From: Candidatus Sulfopaludibacter sp. SbA3
GTDB lineage: Bacteria; Acidobacteriota; Terriglobia; 20CM-2-55-15
DNA length: 64,000 bases
Assembly: GCA_945865815.1 (NCBI GenBank)
Contig: CAMBFR010000005.1
Location: 26,038-90,037 of the forward strand
Direction: 5' to 3'
The notes under the pieces were generated by a model, which made no database searches, was not told the origin of the DNA, and worked only from the letters and a program-made list of their open reading frames with translations. This document shows positions 39,781 through 48,317 of the stretch, piece after piece. Positions within the stretch are counted from its first letter, which is position 1. Every line of letters starts with the position of its first letter. The position numbers were made by a program, and so were the translations under genes.

Positions 39781-40323
39781 GTGGATCGCAGATCGTTTTT
39801 GAAGCTCAGCGCCCTCGGCGCAGTCAACATTTCGGCTTTCTCCTCGCGCTCATACGCTTCCTCGAGTTTCGCATTATTAAACGAACGGTCGCTCTCCCTG
39901 CGGCACCTGCACACGGGCGAAAGGCTGAAAACTGTTTATTGGGCCCGGGGCGAGTATGTTTCGAGTTCGCTGAAGGAGATTCATCAGATCCTGCGCGACT
40001 TCCGCACGGGGGATGTCCATCCGATCGATCCCCGTTTGCTGGACCTTCTGTGTGAGATGCAAACGACGATGGAGGCGAAAGGCCCGTTTGAGATCATTTC
40101 CGGCTACCGGTCTCCGCATACAAATGCCTCATTGCGAAGTCAGAGCGCTGGAGTGGCGGAGAACAGTCTGCACCTGAAGGGAATGGCTGCGGACGTTCGG
40201 CTTCCGGACCGGAGTGTGGCAGCGCTTCGAAAGGCTGCGCTGTCGCTGAAGGCGGGGGGCGTTGGATATTATCCTGCGTCGCAATTCGTCCATGTTGACA
40301 TCGGCCGCGTTCGCAGCTGGTAA
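39781..40323 (+). CDS. DUF882/M15-like murein endopeptidase with Tat signal
   Basis: GTG 39781 is selected because a twin-arginine motif follows at once (DRRSFLKLS), with GGAG a few bases upstream; an open frame reaches back to 39604. The 180 residues have the M15/YcbK zinc-site pattern: HLKGMAADV (His and Asp, about 134-142) and FVHVDIG (about 168-174), plus SGYRSPHTN. Relatives (MepK) cut peptidoglycan cross-links in the periplasm. Export by the Tat route is inferred from the motif. Confidence 0.85.
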   Translation: MDRRSFLKLSALGAVNISAFSSRSYASSSFALLNERSLSLRHLHTGERLKTVYWARGEYVSSSLKEIHQILRDFRTGDVHPIDPRLLDLLCEMQTTMEAKGPFEIISGYRSPHTNASLRSQSAGVAENSLHLKGMAADVRLPDRSVAALRKAALSLKAGGVGYYPASQFVHVDIGRVRSW

Positions 40324-40335
40324 TTCCTCAGTTCC

Positions 40336-40893
40336 CTACTGCTTTCCTATTTCGTAAAGATACAGCGTGTGGACACGGCCATCGTCGTCGTTGATGGTTT
40401 GAATGGAAACTGTCTTCCAGCCCGGCATGGCGGCATTGTGCGAAACGACGCGCGCTCCGGTTTTCAACAATTCTTCAAGGCGCGGGCGCAGGGCTGCGAT
40501 CGTATCGGGCAATAGATACAGGGTCACAACGGACGCCGGAGAGACATCGACTTTCGTGGCATCGCCGATCACGATGTCGACCAGATCGTCGACGTTCCGC
40601 CTGTTCACGTTGTCGATGGCCAACTCCGCCACTTTGGGATCGTATTCCACGCCCACGCCCCGGGCTCCAAAGTTCGCGGCGGCGGTGATCACGATTCGGC
40701 CATCACCGCATCCGAGGTCATAAACAACATCGGTGGATTTGACGTCGGCCATTTTCAGCATTTCACCGACGATGTTCATTGGAGTTGGAAAGAAAGGAGC
40801 AAGATCGGGCGCAACGTCCCGGCTGGAGTAGGTGAGCCAGCCGATTCCGAATGCCAGTGCCAGAAGAGCAATGATTGCGGATGTGTTTTTCAT
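40336..40893 (-). CDS. Signal-anchored class I methyltransferase
   Basis: The 185 residues begin with a hydrophobic leader (NTSAIIALLALAFGIGWLTY) and a short linker (PFFPTP). A methyltransferase fold follows: VVYDLGCGDGRIVITAAANF (motif I), VGVEYDPKVAELA and an ASVVTLYLLPDT segment. The closest pattern I know is the small membrane-anchored methyltransferases with a DOT1-like fold. The anchor would place the enzyme at, or outside, the inner membrane, where SAM is not normally available, so topology matters. It is divergent from the M23 gene, 55 bp away. Confidence 0.8.
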   Translation of the reverse strand: MKNTSAIIALLALAFGIGWLTYSSRDVAPDLAPFFPTPMNIVGEMLKMADVKSTDVVYDLGCGDGRIVITAAANFGARGVGVEYDPKVAELAIDNVNRRNVDDLVDIVIGDATKVDVSPASVVTLYLLPDTIAALRPRLEELLKTGARVVSHNAAMPGWKTVSIQTINDDDGRVHTLYLYEIGKQ

Positions 40894-40948
40894 CTTTTTC
40901 AGGCGCAGTTGATTTTTACTACTTCCATGGCTTAGCCTTCAAGCGCAT

Positions 40949-41995
40949 ATGCGTGTACTCCTCCTGATTTTCCTGCTCTCGGCAACGGTTTCCGCCCAGG
41001 ATCTCGAGATTCTTGCGCGGCCTGACGCAATCCATGTTGAAAACATCGGAGGCAACATCGTGCCGATGGAACGCGTCTTTTTCCATGTAATTCTGCATAA
41101 CAGGTCGCAGGCGCCGATGGACATCGAGTGGGTGCGCTTCGATATCGTCAACTCCCGGGGCGTGGTCTTCTCGGGTCAGTACTCGGGACCTGCACTGATC
41201 GATCTTTTCGACAGCGCGATCGACCGGCGCCGCATCGAACCTACAGCGAAGGAGAGTCTGGTTCTTCAACCCGGCGAACGAAAGGCGATTTCCGACATAT
41301 TCCTCGATTTTCCGATGGGTTTCATCGGCGAGGCGCTGCTTGTCCAGGCTCAATACAAGTCCGGCGATAAAAGCGATTTCCAGAAGCTGTCGACCGAGCT
41401 CCGGCGCGTGCCGGGATTTTCCGGCCGCCTGCCGTTCGACGGTATCTGGTACGTTGCCAACGAACACGGCTATCTCGATTCGCATAAGCGGTTCGCGGCC
41501 GAAGCCTTTGCCTATGATTTCATCCAGATCGGCGCGAACGGCCGAAGCTTCCAGCGCGACGGGGCTCGGAACGAGGACTACCTTGCTTATGGGAAAAAGG
41601 TTCTCGCCGCAAAGGACGGGACGGTCGTGTTTGTGCGATCGGACATCATCGAAAACATCCCCGGTCAGAGTACAAACGTCAACACGCCGACAGGAAACGT
41701 CGTTATCATCGACCACGGCAACAGTCAGTATGGGTATTACGGCCGGCTCAGGCCGAACAGCATTGAGGTCCGCGTCGGCAACCGCGTTCGGACCGGCGAG
41801 CCAATTGCTGAAGTGGGCAACTCCGGGGATTCCTTCGAACCTCATCTGCATTTTCACGTCATGAATAATCCTGACCCGGCCCAGGCAGACGGCGTGCCGG
41901 TGGTATTCGAGCGCTGGAAGGCACAGTCCTACAGCAGATTTCCAGTCGAACGGCAGCAGGGTGTGCTCTCAAGAGGAGAGTTCGTACAACCGTAG
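40949..41995 (+). CDS. Secreted M23-like peptidase (variant active site)
   Basis: The 348 residues have a signal peptide (MRVLLLIFLLSATVSAQ). A beta-rich N-terminal domain (about 20-165) is followed by a LytM/M23 fold: VLAAKDGTVVFVRSD, NVVIIDHGNSQYGYYG, VRTGEPIAEVGNSG and HLHFHVM. The HxH motif is present, but the usual first zinc ligand (HxxxD) reads AFAYD, with Ala in place of His. Activity is therefore uncertain; some M23-like proteins act as activators instead. It overlaps no neighbour if the next gene starts at 42015. Confidence 0.85.
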   Translation: MRVLLLIFLLSATVSAQDLEILARPDAIHVENIGGNIVPMERVFFHVILHNRSQAPMDIEWVRFDIVNSRGVVFSGQYSGPALIDLFDSAIDRRRIEPTAKESLVLQPGERKAISDIFLDFPMGFIGEALLVQAQYKSGDKSDFQKLSTELRRVPGFSGRLPFDGIWYVANEHGYLDSHKRFAAEAFAYDFIQIGANGRSFQRDGARNEDYLAYGKKVLAAKDGTVVFVRSDIIENIPGQSTNVNTPTGNVVIIDHGNSQYGYYGRLRPNSIEVRVGNRVRTGEPIAEVGNSGDSFEPHLHFHVMNNPDPAQADGVPVVFERWKAQSYSRFPVERQQGVLSRGEFVQP

Positions 41996-42014
41996 ACAAC
42001 ACGCGAAAACAACG

Positions 42015-44387
42015 ATGGGAATTCTCGCGTCCCTCTTATCAATTCTCCTTTTACAGACCGCGGACGATCTGTCTCTGACCGGCGTCGTGGCCAGCCTCGA
42101 CGGCGCAGCGGTCAGCGAGGCGCGGGTCGTATTGGAGAGCGCGACCGGCCAGCGCCGTTGGGAAGCCGGCACCAATACTCTCGGAAGGTTTGTGTTTGAC
42201 CGTCTCCCTCTGGGCTCCTACCGCATAACGGTGACCAGGGCCGGTTTTTTTACATCGGAGACGACCATTCGGATGGAGGTCAGCAAGACCATCGAATTCG
42301 CGATGGCGCCTTCCGAAGTTCTTCAGGAATCCGTCGAAGTGATTGCGCGGCCGGAACCAATCAACGCCGATGCGCTTTCACCCAGGCAAACCGCCAACGA
42401 CGAAGTCATCCAGAACGTTCCATATAGCGGACGGCGCAACTTCCAGAACGCGCTGGCCCTGATGCCTGGAGTCGTGAACGACAGCAACAACGCCATGCAC
42501 ATTCATGGCTCGAGCGGCAGTCAGACTCGTTACCAGATGGACGGTATCAATCTGACAGATCCAGCAACGGGCGGCCTGGCATCCAGCATTCCGATTGACG
42601 CAATCGAGAGCGTGGATCTGGACCTGGTTGGATACTCCGCCGAATCCGGAAAGGGCTCCGGAGGCGTAGTCCGCGTTCAAAGCCGGTTTATAGGCGATCG
42701 AATGCAGTGGAATGCCACGGACTTCTTTCCGGGCATAAATTTCCAGCGCAACACCATCGGCGTATTCTCCCCGCGCGTGCTGGCCTCGGGCCCGGTCATT
42801 CCAGGGAAAGTATGGTTCATGTATTCCGGAAGCCTGCGATACGTGCGCCGGTTCAACGAAGACATTCACGAAGGTGACGACCGCCAGACCGAGAGCGTAC
42901 TGGACCAGCTTCTGAAGCTGCAGTGGAGCCCGCGCGAAGCGCAGCTGCTGACAGTTAGTTTTCTCCATAACTCGGATTACACCGGAAATGGCGGGCTCAA
43001 CCGCTTCAGGCATGCCGAGGCAACGACGAACGTGCTGCGCCGGGGCCTGACCGTTGCCGTAAATCATCGGAACGTCTGGAGAAACACGCTGTATGACAGC
43101 GTGTTGCAGTGGAGCGGCCGAAGAGAAACCGATCTCGCCAAAGGCACAGTTCCCTTCGAGATATGGCCGACGGGATGGAGAGGCAATTTCTTTTCAGACA
43201 GACGCGGCACAAACGATCGATTTCACGTGGCACAGACGGCTGCATGGGAGCGGACCTGGCATGGCGTGACGCACCGATTCAAGGCCGGCGCTGAATTCGA
43301 TCACGTGACGTCCGACGTTACTGTGGATAAGCGCGGCTATCAAATTTACGATATCAACGGCGACGTCATCTCGACGATCGGATTCGTCGGACCCAATGCC
43401 GCCAGGATCCGAAATCAGGAATACGGCTTCTTTTTTCAGGATCGACTGGACTTCAGCCCCATTTTCCAAATCGAATTGGGAATGCGCGCGGATCGAGAAC
43501 GCGCAGTCGGCCGAAACAACTTCGGCCCTCGCGTCGGGTTTTCCTTCCTGCCTGTGAACGATGGCAGTTCCAAAATAAGCGGCGGCCTCGGTCTTTTTTT
43601 TGACAATGTGCCGCTCGGCCATCTTCAGTTGCCGAGGCTTCAGCGTCAGGTAAGCGATGAGTCAAGCACTCCCATTTCCATCGGCGTCAGTCCGTCGCTT
43701 CACAACCCCATGGGAGTACATTGGAATGTTTCCTGGGAACACGAATGGGCGCCGCGATGGGTCTCTCGAATCAACGTCATTCAAAAGCGGGGCTACGATC
43801 AGGTGCGAGTGGGCGCTTTGCCGCGCCCGCAGGGTTTCGATCTCATAGTCGACAATTCCGGCACTTCAAAGTATGGTGCGCTTGAATTCTCGCTGGATCG
43901 GCCGATCCGAACCGACTTGCGGATACTTGCATCCTACGTTTTCTCGAAGACAAACGGACGGCCGACGATCCCACTGGACTTTCCGGATCCGTCCATTGAA
44001 CCAATCCAGGATGCGCCGATGAATTGGGACAGCCGGCATCGGTTCCTGTCATGGGGATACTTTCCGTTCTTCCTGAAGTCGAGCGCGTCGTACTCGATTG
44101 AGGCAAGGTCCGGATTTCCATTTACCGCGATCGATAAGCGGACCCGGATTGCCGGACCGTACAATGGAGGGCGGTTCCCGATGCACTTCGTAACGAACTT
44201 CAGTCTTGAGAAAGAAATACCGTTCCTGTTCGGCAAACGGCTCGGTGTTCGCGTGGGCGTATTGAATCTACTCAATCGATTCAGCCCCCGTTTTGTCGAC
44301 ACGAATGTGAATTCGCCGACCTTCATGGAATTTTCGGACTCTTCGGACCGGCACTTTGTGGGGCGGCTGCGGCTGGTGAAGAGGTAG
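42015..44387 (+). CDS. TonB-dependent receptor-like outer-membrane protein with carboxypeptidase-regulatory domain
   Basis: The start ATG 42015 gives a signal peptide (MGILASLLSILLLQTA); the open frame from 41961 would overlap the M23 gene. The 790 residues show a carboxypeptidase-regulatory domain (about 18-100; TGVVASLDGAAVSEARVVLE, LGSYRITVTRAGFFTSE), a plug-like region (NVPYSGRRNFQNALALMPG, GSQTRYQMDGINLTDPATGG) and a beta-barrel, ending in RHFVGRLRLVKR. No TonB box is obvious. Oar-like receptors of this kind are common in Acidobacteriota; the ligand is unknown. Its stop codon abuts that of the convergent Lon-N gene with no gap. Confidence 0.83.
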   Translation: MGILASLLSILLLQTADDLSLTGVVASLDGAAVSEARVVLESATGQRRWEAGTNTLGRFVFDRLPLGSYRITVTRAGFFTSETTIRMEVSKTIEFAMAPSEVLQESVEVIARPEPINADALSPRQTANDEVIQNVPYSGRRNFQNALALMPGVVNDSNNAMHIHGSSGSQTRYQMDGINLTDPATGGLASSIPIDAIESVDLDLVGYSAESGKGSGGVVRVQSRFIGDRMQWNATDFFPGINFQRNTIGVFSPRVLASGPVIPGKVWFMYSGSLRYVRRFNEDIHEGDDRQTESVLDQLLKLQWSPREAQLLTVSFLHNSDYTGNGGLNRFRHAEATTNVLRRGLTVAVNHRNVWRNTLYDSVLQWSGRRETDLAKGTVPFEIWPTGWRGNFFSDRRGTNDRFHVAQTAAWERTWHGVTHRFKAGAEFDHVTSDVTVDKRGYQIYDINGDVISTIGFVGPNAARIRNQEYGFFFQDRLDFSPIFQIELGMRADRERAVGRNNFGPRVGFSFLPVNDGSSKISGGLGLFFDNVPLGHLQLPRLQRQVSDESSTPISIGVSPSLHNPMGVHWNVSWEHEWAPRWVSRINVIQKRGYDQVRVGALPRPQGFDLIVDNSGTSKYGALEFSLDRPIRTDLRILASYVFSKTNGRPTIPLDFPDPSIEPIQDAPMNWDSRHRFLSWGYFPFFLKSSASYSIEARSGFPFTAIDKRTRIAGPYNGGRFPMHFVTNFSLEKEIPFLFGKRLGVRVGVLNLLNRFSPRFVDTNVNSPTFMEFSDSSDRHFVGRLRLVKR

Positions 44388-45044
44388 CTACTTGCCAAGA
44401 TGCCCGTTGCCCTGGATTTTGACCACCTTCGCCTTCAGGGCAATGCGCTGTTCGAGCTTTTCTATCGCTTCCTTCAGGTGCAGAACCAGAACGTGAAACC
44501 GTTCGCCGACAGTGGTCATCTCAAGCAGCTTCTGCTTTTCTTCGCTTTCGATGTCGAGAACATAACCGATCATATAGGACAGATCCGCGGGAGAATCCGG
44601 CAACGTGACGTCGGATTCCTCGGATAGGCCGAGTTTCGCTCCCAGCTCAAAAACCTTCCTGTACAGCGTCGAGACCGTCTCATAGAGCGGCTCCACGGAT
44701 GCGGCGCTGCCGACGTCCTCTAAGAAGGAGACGGATGCTTTCCAGTACGGCAACTGCCCGGTGATTCGAAGAATTCGAAAGCGCGACTCGCCTTCAGCCA
44801 AAATATTCAGCCGCCCGTCATCCAGCCGTTCAACGTTGACGACCCTGGCAGTGACGCCGACACGATGAATGGTTTCTTCCCGCTCTTCATCGGCCCCCGC
44901 CCGGAGCAGCACAAGACCGAAAGCCTCATCGTTGTCGATACAGGCATTGATCATGAGTTTGTAACGTTCTTCGAAAATGTGAAGAGGTACGGAGACGCCT
45001 GGAAACAGGACGAGGTTATGGAGGGGAAAGAGAGGAATTTCCAT
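44388..45044 (-). CDS. Lon N-terminal (substrate-binding) domain protein
   Basis: The 218 residues match a stand-alone LON_substr_bdg domain: IPLFPLHNLVLFPGVSVPLH at the start, FEERYKLMI, FGLVLLRAG, and a helical C-terminus. No ATPase or protease domain follows, so it is not Lon itself. Related stand-alone proteins have unclear roles, sometimes in stress or adaptor functions. It is the last of a string of minus-strand genes after uvrC. Confidence 0.88.
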   Translation of the reverse strand: MEIPLFPLHNLVLFPGVSVPLHIFEERYKLMINACIDNDEAFGLVLLRAGADEEREETIHRVGVTARVVNVERLDDGRLNILAEGESRFRILRITGQLPYWKASVSFLEDVGSAASVEPLYETVSTLYRKVFELGAKLGLSEESDVTLPDSPADLSYMIGYVLDIESEEKQKLLEMTTVGERFHVLVLHLKEAIEKLEQRIALKAKVVKIQGNGHLGK

Positions 45045-45053
45045 GGGGGAGGA

Positions 45054-45536
45054 TCATATGAACAGTTCTTCGTCCTGGCGGGCCTGGTCGACAGTGTTGC
45101 GCCGTCTTCGAAACAGAAATGTTTCAAAACCCCTGCTGATGCCTTTGGCGAGCGCGGCGACCTCGCGAACGGGACGAATCACAGACTCCTGAACGATATC
45201 GGCGGTCTCGTTGATACGGTCGGCAACATCCTTGCCGACGCGGTCGAAGCGTTCAATCTGGACCTGGAGAGCCTCACCGGTATCCGTGACCATGGTTTCG
45301 ACGCGCCGGAACTGTTCGCGCGCAACAACGCCGATCTCGACCATGTTCGCGGAGGCGGCCTGCAGGTTTTCGGTGATGGATCCCAGGGGCGCCATAACGG
45401 CCCGGGTTTCCTTCATGAAACGGTCCACCTGGTCCGAAAGCCGCTTCGACATCAGGTAAATCGCAACAAGCACGCCGGCCTGTGTAACTACGGCCAGTGC
45501 AGTCAGGGCAACAAAAAGGGTAAGCAAACCTTCCAA
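45054..45536 (-). CDS. Membrane-anchored coiled-coil protein (DUF948-like)
   Basis: I place the start at TTG 45536, since GGAGG lies 7 nt upstream (45544-45548); the open frame to 45620 has a very basic extra N-terminus. The 160 residues have one N-terminal membrane helix (LLTLFVALTALAVVTQAGVL), then a long helical region (ITENLQAASANMVEIG, RVGKDVADRINETADIVQES). This is like DUF948 proteins of envelope stress loci. It is 31 bp downstream of the YtxH-like gene, another small membrane protein of the same type. Confidence 0.65.
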   Translation of the reverse strand: MEGLLTLFVALTALAVVTQAGVLVAIYLMSKRLSDQVDRFMKETRAVMAPLGSITENLQAASANMVEIGVVAREQFRRVETMVTDTGEALQVQIERFDRVGKDVADRINETADIVQESVIRPVREVAALAKGISRGFETFLFRRRRNTVDQARQDEELFI

Positions 45537-45567
45537 GCGGATTCCTCCAGTGCTTTTGGCAGGGCTC

Positions 45568-45897
45568 TTAGTCCTGCGATAGCCCCTTCTCTTCGCGGTA
45601 GGCCGCTTTTCCGGCCTCAAACGCGGCGGTTAATTGTTCCTTCTGACGCTGAACGGCTTCCTTGCTGCGATCGATGAAGCTTGTGAAATCGTCGCTGACC
45701 TTCCGGCCCTTTTCTTCAGCGAACTGACGGCCCTCAGACGCCTTAGTCGCAACGAACTCGCGCCCTTCGGCCGCCGTCCGGGCGATGAGTTCCCGTGTTT
45801 CTTTTCCCGACTTCGGCGCAAAAAGCAAAGCTAAGACGGCTCCGATACTCGCACCTGCCAAAAAGTACAAAAACTTGTCGCCACCGTTGTCAGCCAT
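45568..45897 (-). CDS. YtxH-like membrane protein
   Basis: ATG 45897 has GGAGG 8 nt upstream and begins MADNGGDKFLYF; the longer frame to 45972 is unlikely. The 109 residues show the YtxH pattern: one glycine-rich helix (FLAGASIGAVLALLFAPKSG) and then amphipathic helices (RELIARTAAEGREFVATKA). Such proteins accompany general stress responses. It is followed by the DUF948-like gene. Confidence 0.8.
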   Translation of the reverse strand: MADNGGDKFLYFLAGASIGAVLALLFAPKSGKETRELIARTAAEGREFVATKASEGRQFAEEKGRKVSDDFTSFIDRSKEAVQRQKEQLTAAFEAGKAAYREEKGLSQD

Positions 45898-45968
45898 GGT
45901 TGCAGCCTCCTTATAAATTCTGGGCCAAATACTACCACAGGAGAAGTGAATTGCCGCGAATTGAGGAT

Positions 45969-47786
45969 TCACGGCAGTGGGGCGTGAAAGCGATTCCAGA
46001 TGGCCTCTGCCTGTGGGCGCGTCAGCACTTCGCGCAGATCATCCATCGAGGCGTCGCGTATCTTCGCGAGCGAGCCGAAATGCGTGAGCAGTTTCCGGGA
46101 AGTTTTCAGCCCGATTCCCGAGATCTCGGAGAGCTCCGAGGTCAAGTGCCGCCGCGTGCGCCGCGCGCGATGGAAGGTAATCGCGAATCGATGGCTTTCA
46201 TCGCGTATCTGCTGAATGAGCCGCAGCACGGGCGACCGCCTTTCCAGCACGATGGGCTCATCTTCCCTGCCGGCCACGTAGATAATTTCTTCCTTCTTGG
46301 CGATGCTTGCCAGCGGCTGGTCCACGACGTTCAGTTCGTCCAGCGCGGACTGGGCCGCGTGAAGCTGGCCGATGCCGCCGTCGACCAGAATCAGGTCCGG
46401 CATGTTCAGGCCCTCGCCCTGGACGCGTCTGTAACGGCGGGTCACCACTTCACGCATGCTCTTGAAATCATCCGGCTCGCCGCCGGACAGCGACCGAATG
46501 ATGAAACGCCGGTAATCGGCCTTCTTCATGCGGCCATCTTCCCAGACGACCATCGATGCCACGACATCGCTTCCCTGCAGATTGGAAATATCGAAGCATT
46601 CAATACGCCGCGGCGCTCTTTCGAGATCGAGCGTTTCCTCGATCTCATTGGAAATTGCGGCGGGCGATGGCGACGCGGAACGGAACCGCTGAAGATACGT
46701 CAGCCGCGCATTGCGACTCACCAGGTCCATCATTTCGCGCTTCACTCCGCGCTGCGGGGTCTTGATCTCCACCTTCCTTCCCCTCCGGCTGGAAAGCCAC
46801 TGCTCCAGCAGCGCGCGATCTTCAAAATCCGCCGGAACATGAACCTCGACCGGAATGAACGGAGCATCCACGTAGTACTGCTTCAGTAACGACTGGAAGA
46901 ATTCGGCGGAGTCAAAGCGCTCCTGGTCTTCCCAGAAAAGCTCGCGCTTATCCACCACGCGTCCTCCGCGCATGTGGAAAATCGACACGGCGACCATGGC
47001 GTCTTCCTGGTGGAAGCCGAAGATATCGATGTCGTCGTATCCGGACGTCGCCATCTTCTGCCGTTCAGCAATCTGCTCCATCGTCTGGATGGCATCACGG
47101 TAGTGAGCGGCAAGCTCGTACTCTTCGGCCGCGGCCGCGTCATCCATTTTTGCGCGGAGCCGGTCGATGAGGTCACCCTTGCGTCCATCGAGAAACAGTC
47201 TCACGTCCTTGACTGCATCCTGGTACGAGTCGTAGGAGGTCAGCCCATCGGTGCACGGCCCAAGGCACCGGTGGATGTAGTACTGAAGGCAGGGCCGGGG
47301 CCGCTTGCCGTCAATGCGGATGTTGCAGTTGCGGATCAGGAAATAGCGCTCGACCAGCTTGAGCGTCTTGCGCGCGAGTCCGGCAGGAAAGAACGGCCCG
47401 AAGTACAGGGCGCCGTCCTTGCGGACGCGGCGCGTGATCATCGCTCGTGGATACGGCTCCTGGGCCGTTACCTTGATGTATGGATAGGTCTTGTCGTCGC
47501 GCAGCAGGATGTTGTACCGGGGCTTATGCTGCTTGATGAGGTTGTTTTCCAGAGCGAGGGCTTCGCCTTCAGTGTCGGTGACGATGAACTCCACGTCCGC
47601 AATGTGGATCATCAACTGATCGAGCCGCTCGTCGAAGTTCCGGGAATCCTGGAAGTACGTTCGCACTCGATTGCGCAGTGACTTGGCTTTTCCTACGTAA
47701 ATGGGGTGGTTATCGGCGTCTTTGTAAACGTACACCCCGGGGCCGGGTGGTATGCTCTTGAGCTTGGATTCGAGAGTTGGATTCAT
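45969..47786 (-). CDS. uvrC: UvrC, excinuclease ABC subunit C
   Basis: Endonuclease of nucleotide excision repair, cutting on both sides of the lesion. The 605 residues contain the GIY-YIG domain (GPGVYVYKDADNHPIYVGKA), the UVR motif (about 195-230), the RNase H-like domain (IECFDISNLQGSDVVASMVV, LILVDGGIGQLHAAQSAL), and the C-terminal helix-hairpin-helix (LSEISGIGLKTSRKLLTHFG). Length is normal. The divergent Prx-like gene starts only 30 bp away, so the promoters of the two must overlap coding sequence. Confidence 0.96.
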   Translation of the reverse strand: MNPTLESKLKSIPPGPGVYVYKDADNHPIYVGKAKSLRNRVRTYFQDSRNFDERLDQLMIHIADVEFIVTDTEGEALALENNLIKQHKPRYNILLRDDKTYPYIKVTAQEPYPRAMITRRVRKDGALYFGPFFPAGLARKTLKLVERYFLIRNCNIRIDGKRPRPCLQYYIHRCLGPCTDGLTSYDSYQDAVKDVRLFLDGRKGDLIDRLRAKMDDAAAAEEYELAAHYRDAIQTMEQIAERQKMATSGYDDIDIFGFHQEDAMVAVSIFHMRGGRVVDKRELFWEDQERFDSAEFFQSLLKQYYVDAPFIPVEVHVPADFEDRALLEQWLSSRRGRKVEIKTPQRGVKREMMDLVSRNARLTYLQRFRSASPSPAAISNEIEETLDLERAPRRIECFDISNLQGSDVVASMVVWEDGRMKKADYRRFIIRSLSGGEPDDFKSMREVVTRRYRRVQGEGLNMPDLILVDGGIGQLHAAQSALDELNVVDQPLASIAKKEEIIYVAGREDEPIVLERRSPVLRLIQQIRDESHRFAITFHRARRTRRHLTSELSEISGIGLKTSRKLLTHFGSLAKIRDASMDDLREVLTRPQAEAIWNRFHAPLP

Positions 47787-47816
47787 TCGGAAGATATTTC
47801 ATTGTAGCTGATCGCC

Positions 47817-48317
47817 ATGCTCAAGGATTCCACAACCAGTCTTCGAGTCGGCGATTCGGCGCCCTCCTTTGCCCTCCCCACGGTGGACCGGAACGTCGTC
47901 AGCCTCTCGGACTTCAGTGGCAAGCCTGTATTCATCATCTTCATACGAGGCACGTGGTGACCGAATTGCCGCGCGCAAATGACTCAGGTTGAGTCCTCCT
48001 ACCAGGAATTCACAAAGCGGAACGCAGGCGTGGTCTTCATTGCGGCCCAGAAGATCGACGGCATTTTCAAGGGAAAGGAGCACGTGCAGAAACACTCCTA
48101 TCCTTTTCCGATCCTGTTTGATGAATCGCGCGAGGTGACGCGCGCCTATGGCGTTTACCAGGCACTGGGAATAGACACGTACAACCTTGCCCGCCGGTCC
48201 GCGTTCCTGGCCGGAGCCGGCGGGAAACTGTTATGGATAGCCGTCAGTCCGCATCAGCGCGAAGCGCCGTCGATTCAGGACATGATCGGGGCTATCGAAC
48301 CCTCCGGTAAATATTGA
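47817..48317 (+). CDS. Peroxiredoxin/AhpC-TSA-like selenoprotein (Sec encoded by TGA at 47958-47960)
   Basis: From ATG 47817 the frame reads MLKDSTTSLRVGDSAPSFAL and on to FIIFIRGTW, then TGA, then PNCRAQMTQVESS, continuing to a stop at 48315-48317. The TGA (codon 48) falls exactly where relatives carry the first Cys of TWCPxC, so I read it as selenocysteine in a UxxC motif (Sec48, Cys51). The rest (FPILFDESREVTRAYGV) is a redoxin fold, 166 residues in all. A SECIS-like hairpin follows at 47981-47995. An in-frame TAG just upstream excludes an earlier start. Annotation programs would call only the part from ATG 47979. No Sec-machinery gene is in the window. It overlaps the convergent DUF5777 gene by 26 bp. 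Confidence 0.85.
47981..47995 (+). promoter_or_regulatory. SECIS-like hairpin
   Basis: GACTCA (47981-47986) and TGAGTC (47990-47995) form a perfect 6-bp stem with the loop GGT. The loop starts 26 nt after the TGA, inside the 16-37 nt window reported for bacterial SECIS elements, and has G in its first two positions, as SelB recognition requires. It is embedded in coding sequence, as in all bacterial cases. Confidence 0.75.

Noticed and set aside
47958..47960. A plain nonsense mutation or frameshift in the Prx-like gene
   Set aside because: The frame does not shift, the stop is TGA and not TAG or TAA, it hits the redox Cys position exactly, and a SECIS-like hairpin follows at the expected distance. 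A sequencing error at this base cannot be excluded from sequence alone.
47777..47992. An alternative plus-strand frame across the start of the selenoprotein gene
   Set aside because: It has no family-like sequence and crosses the hairpin; the peroxiredoxin frame is clear on both sides of the TGA.
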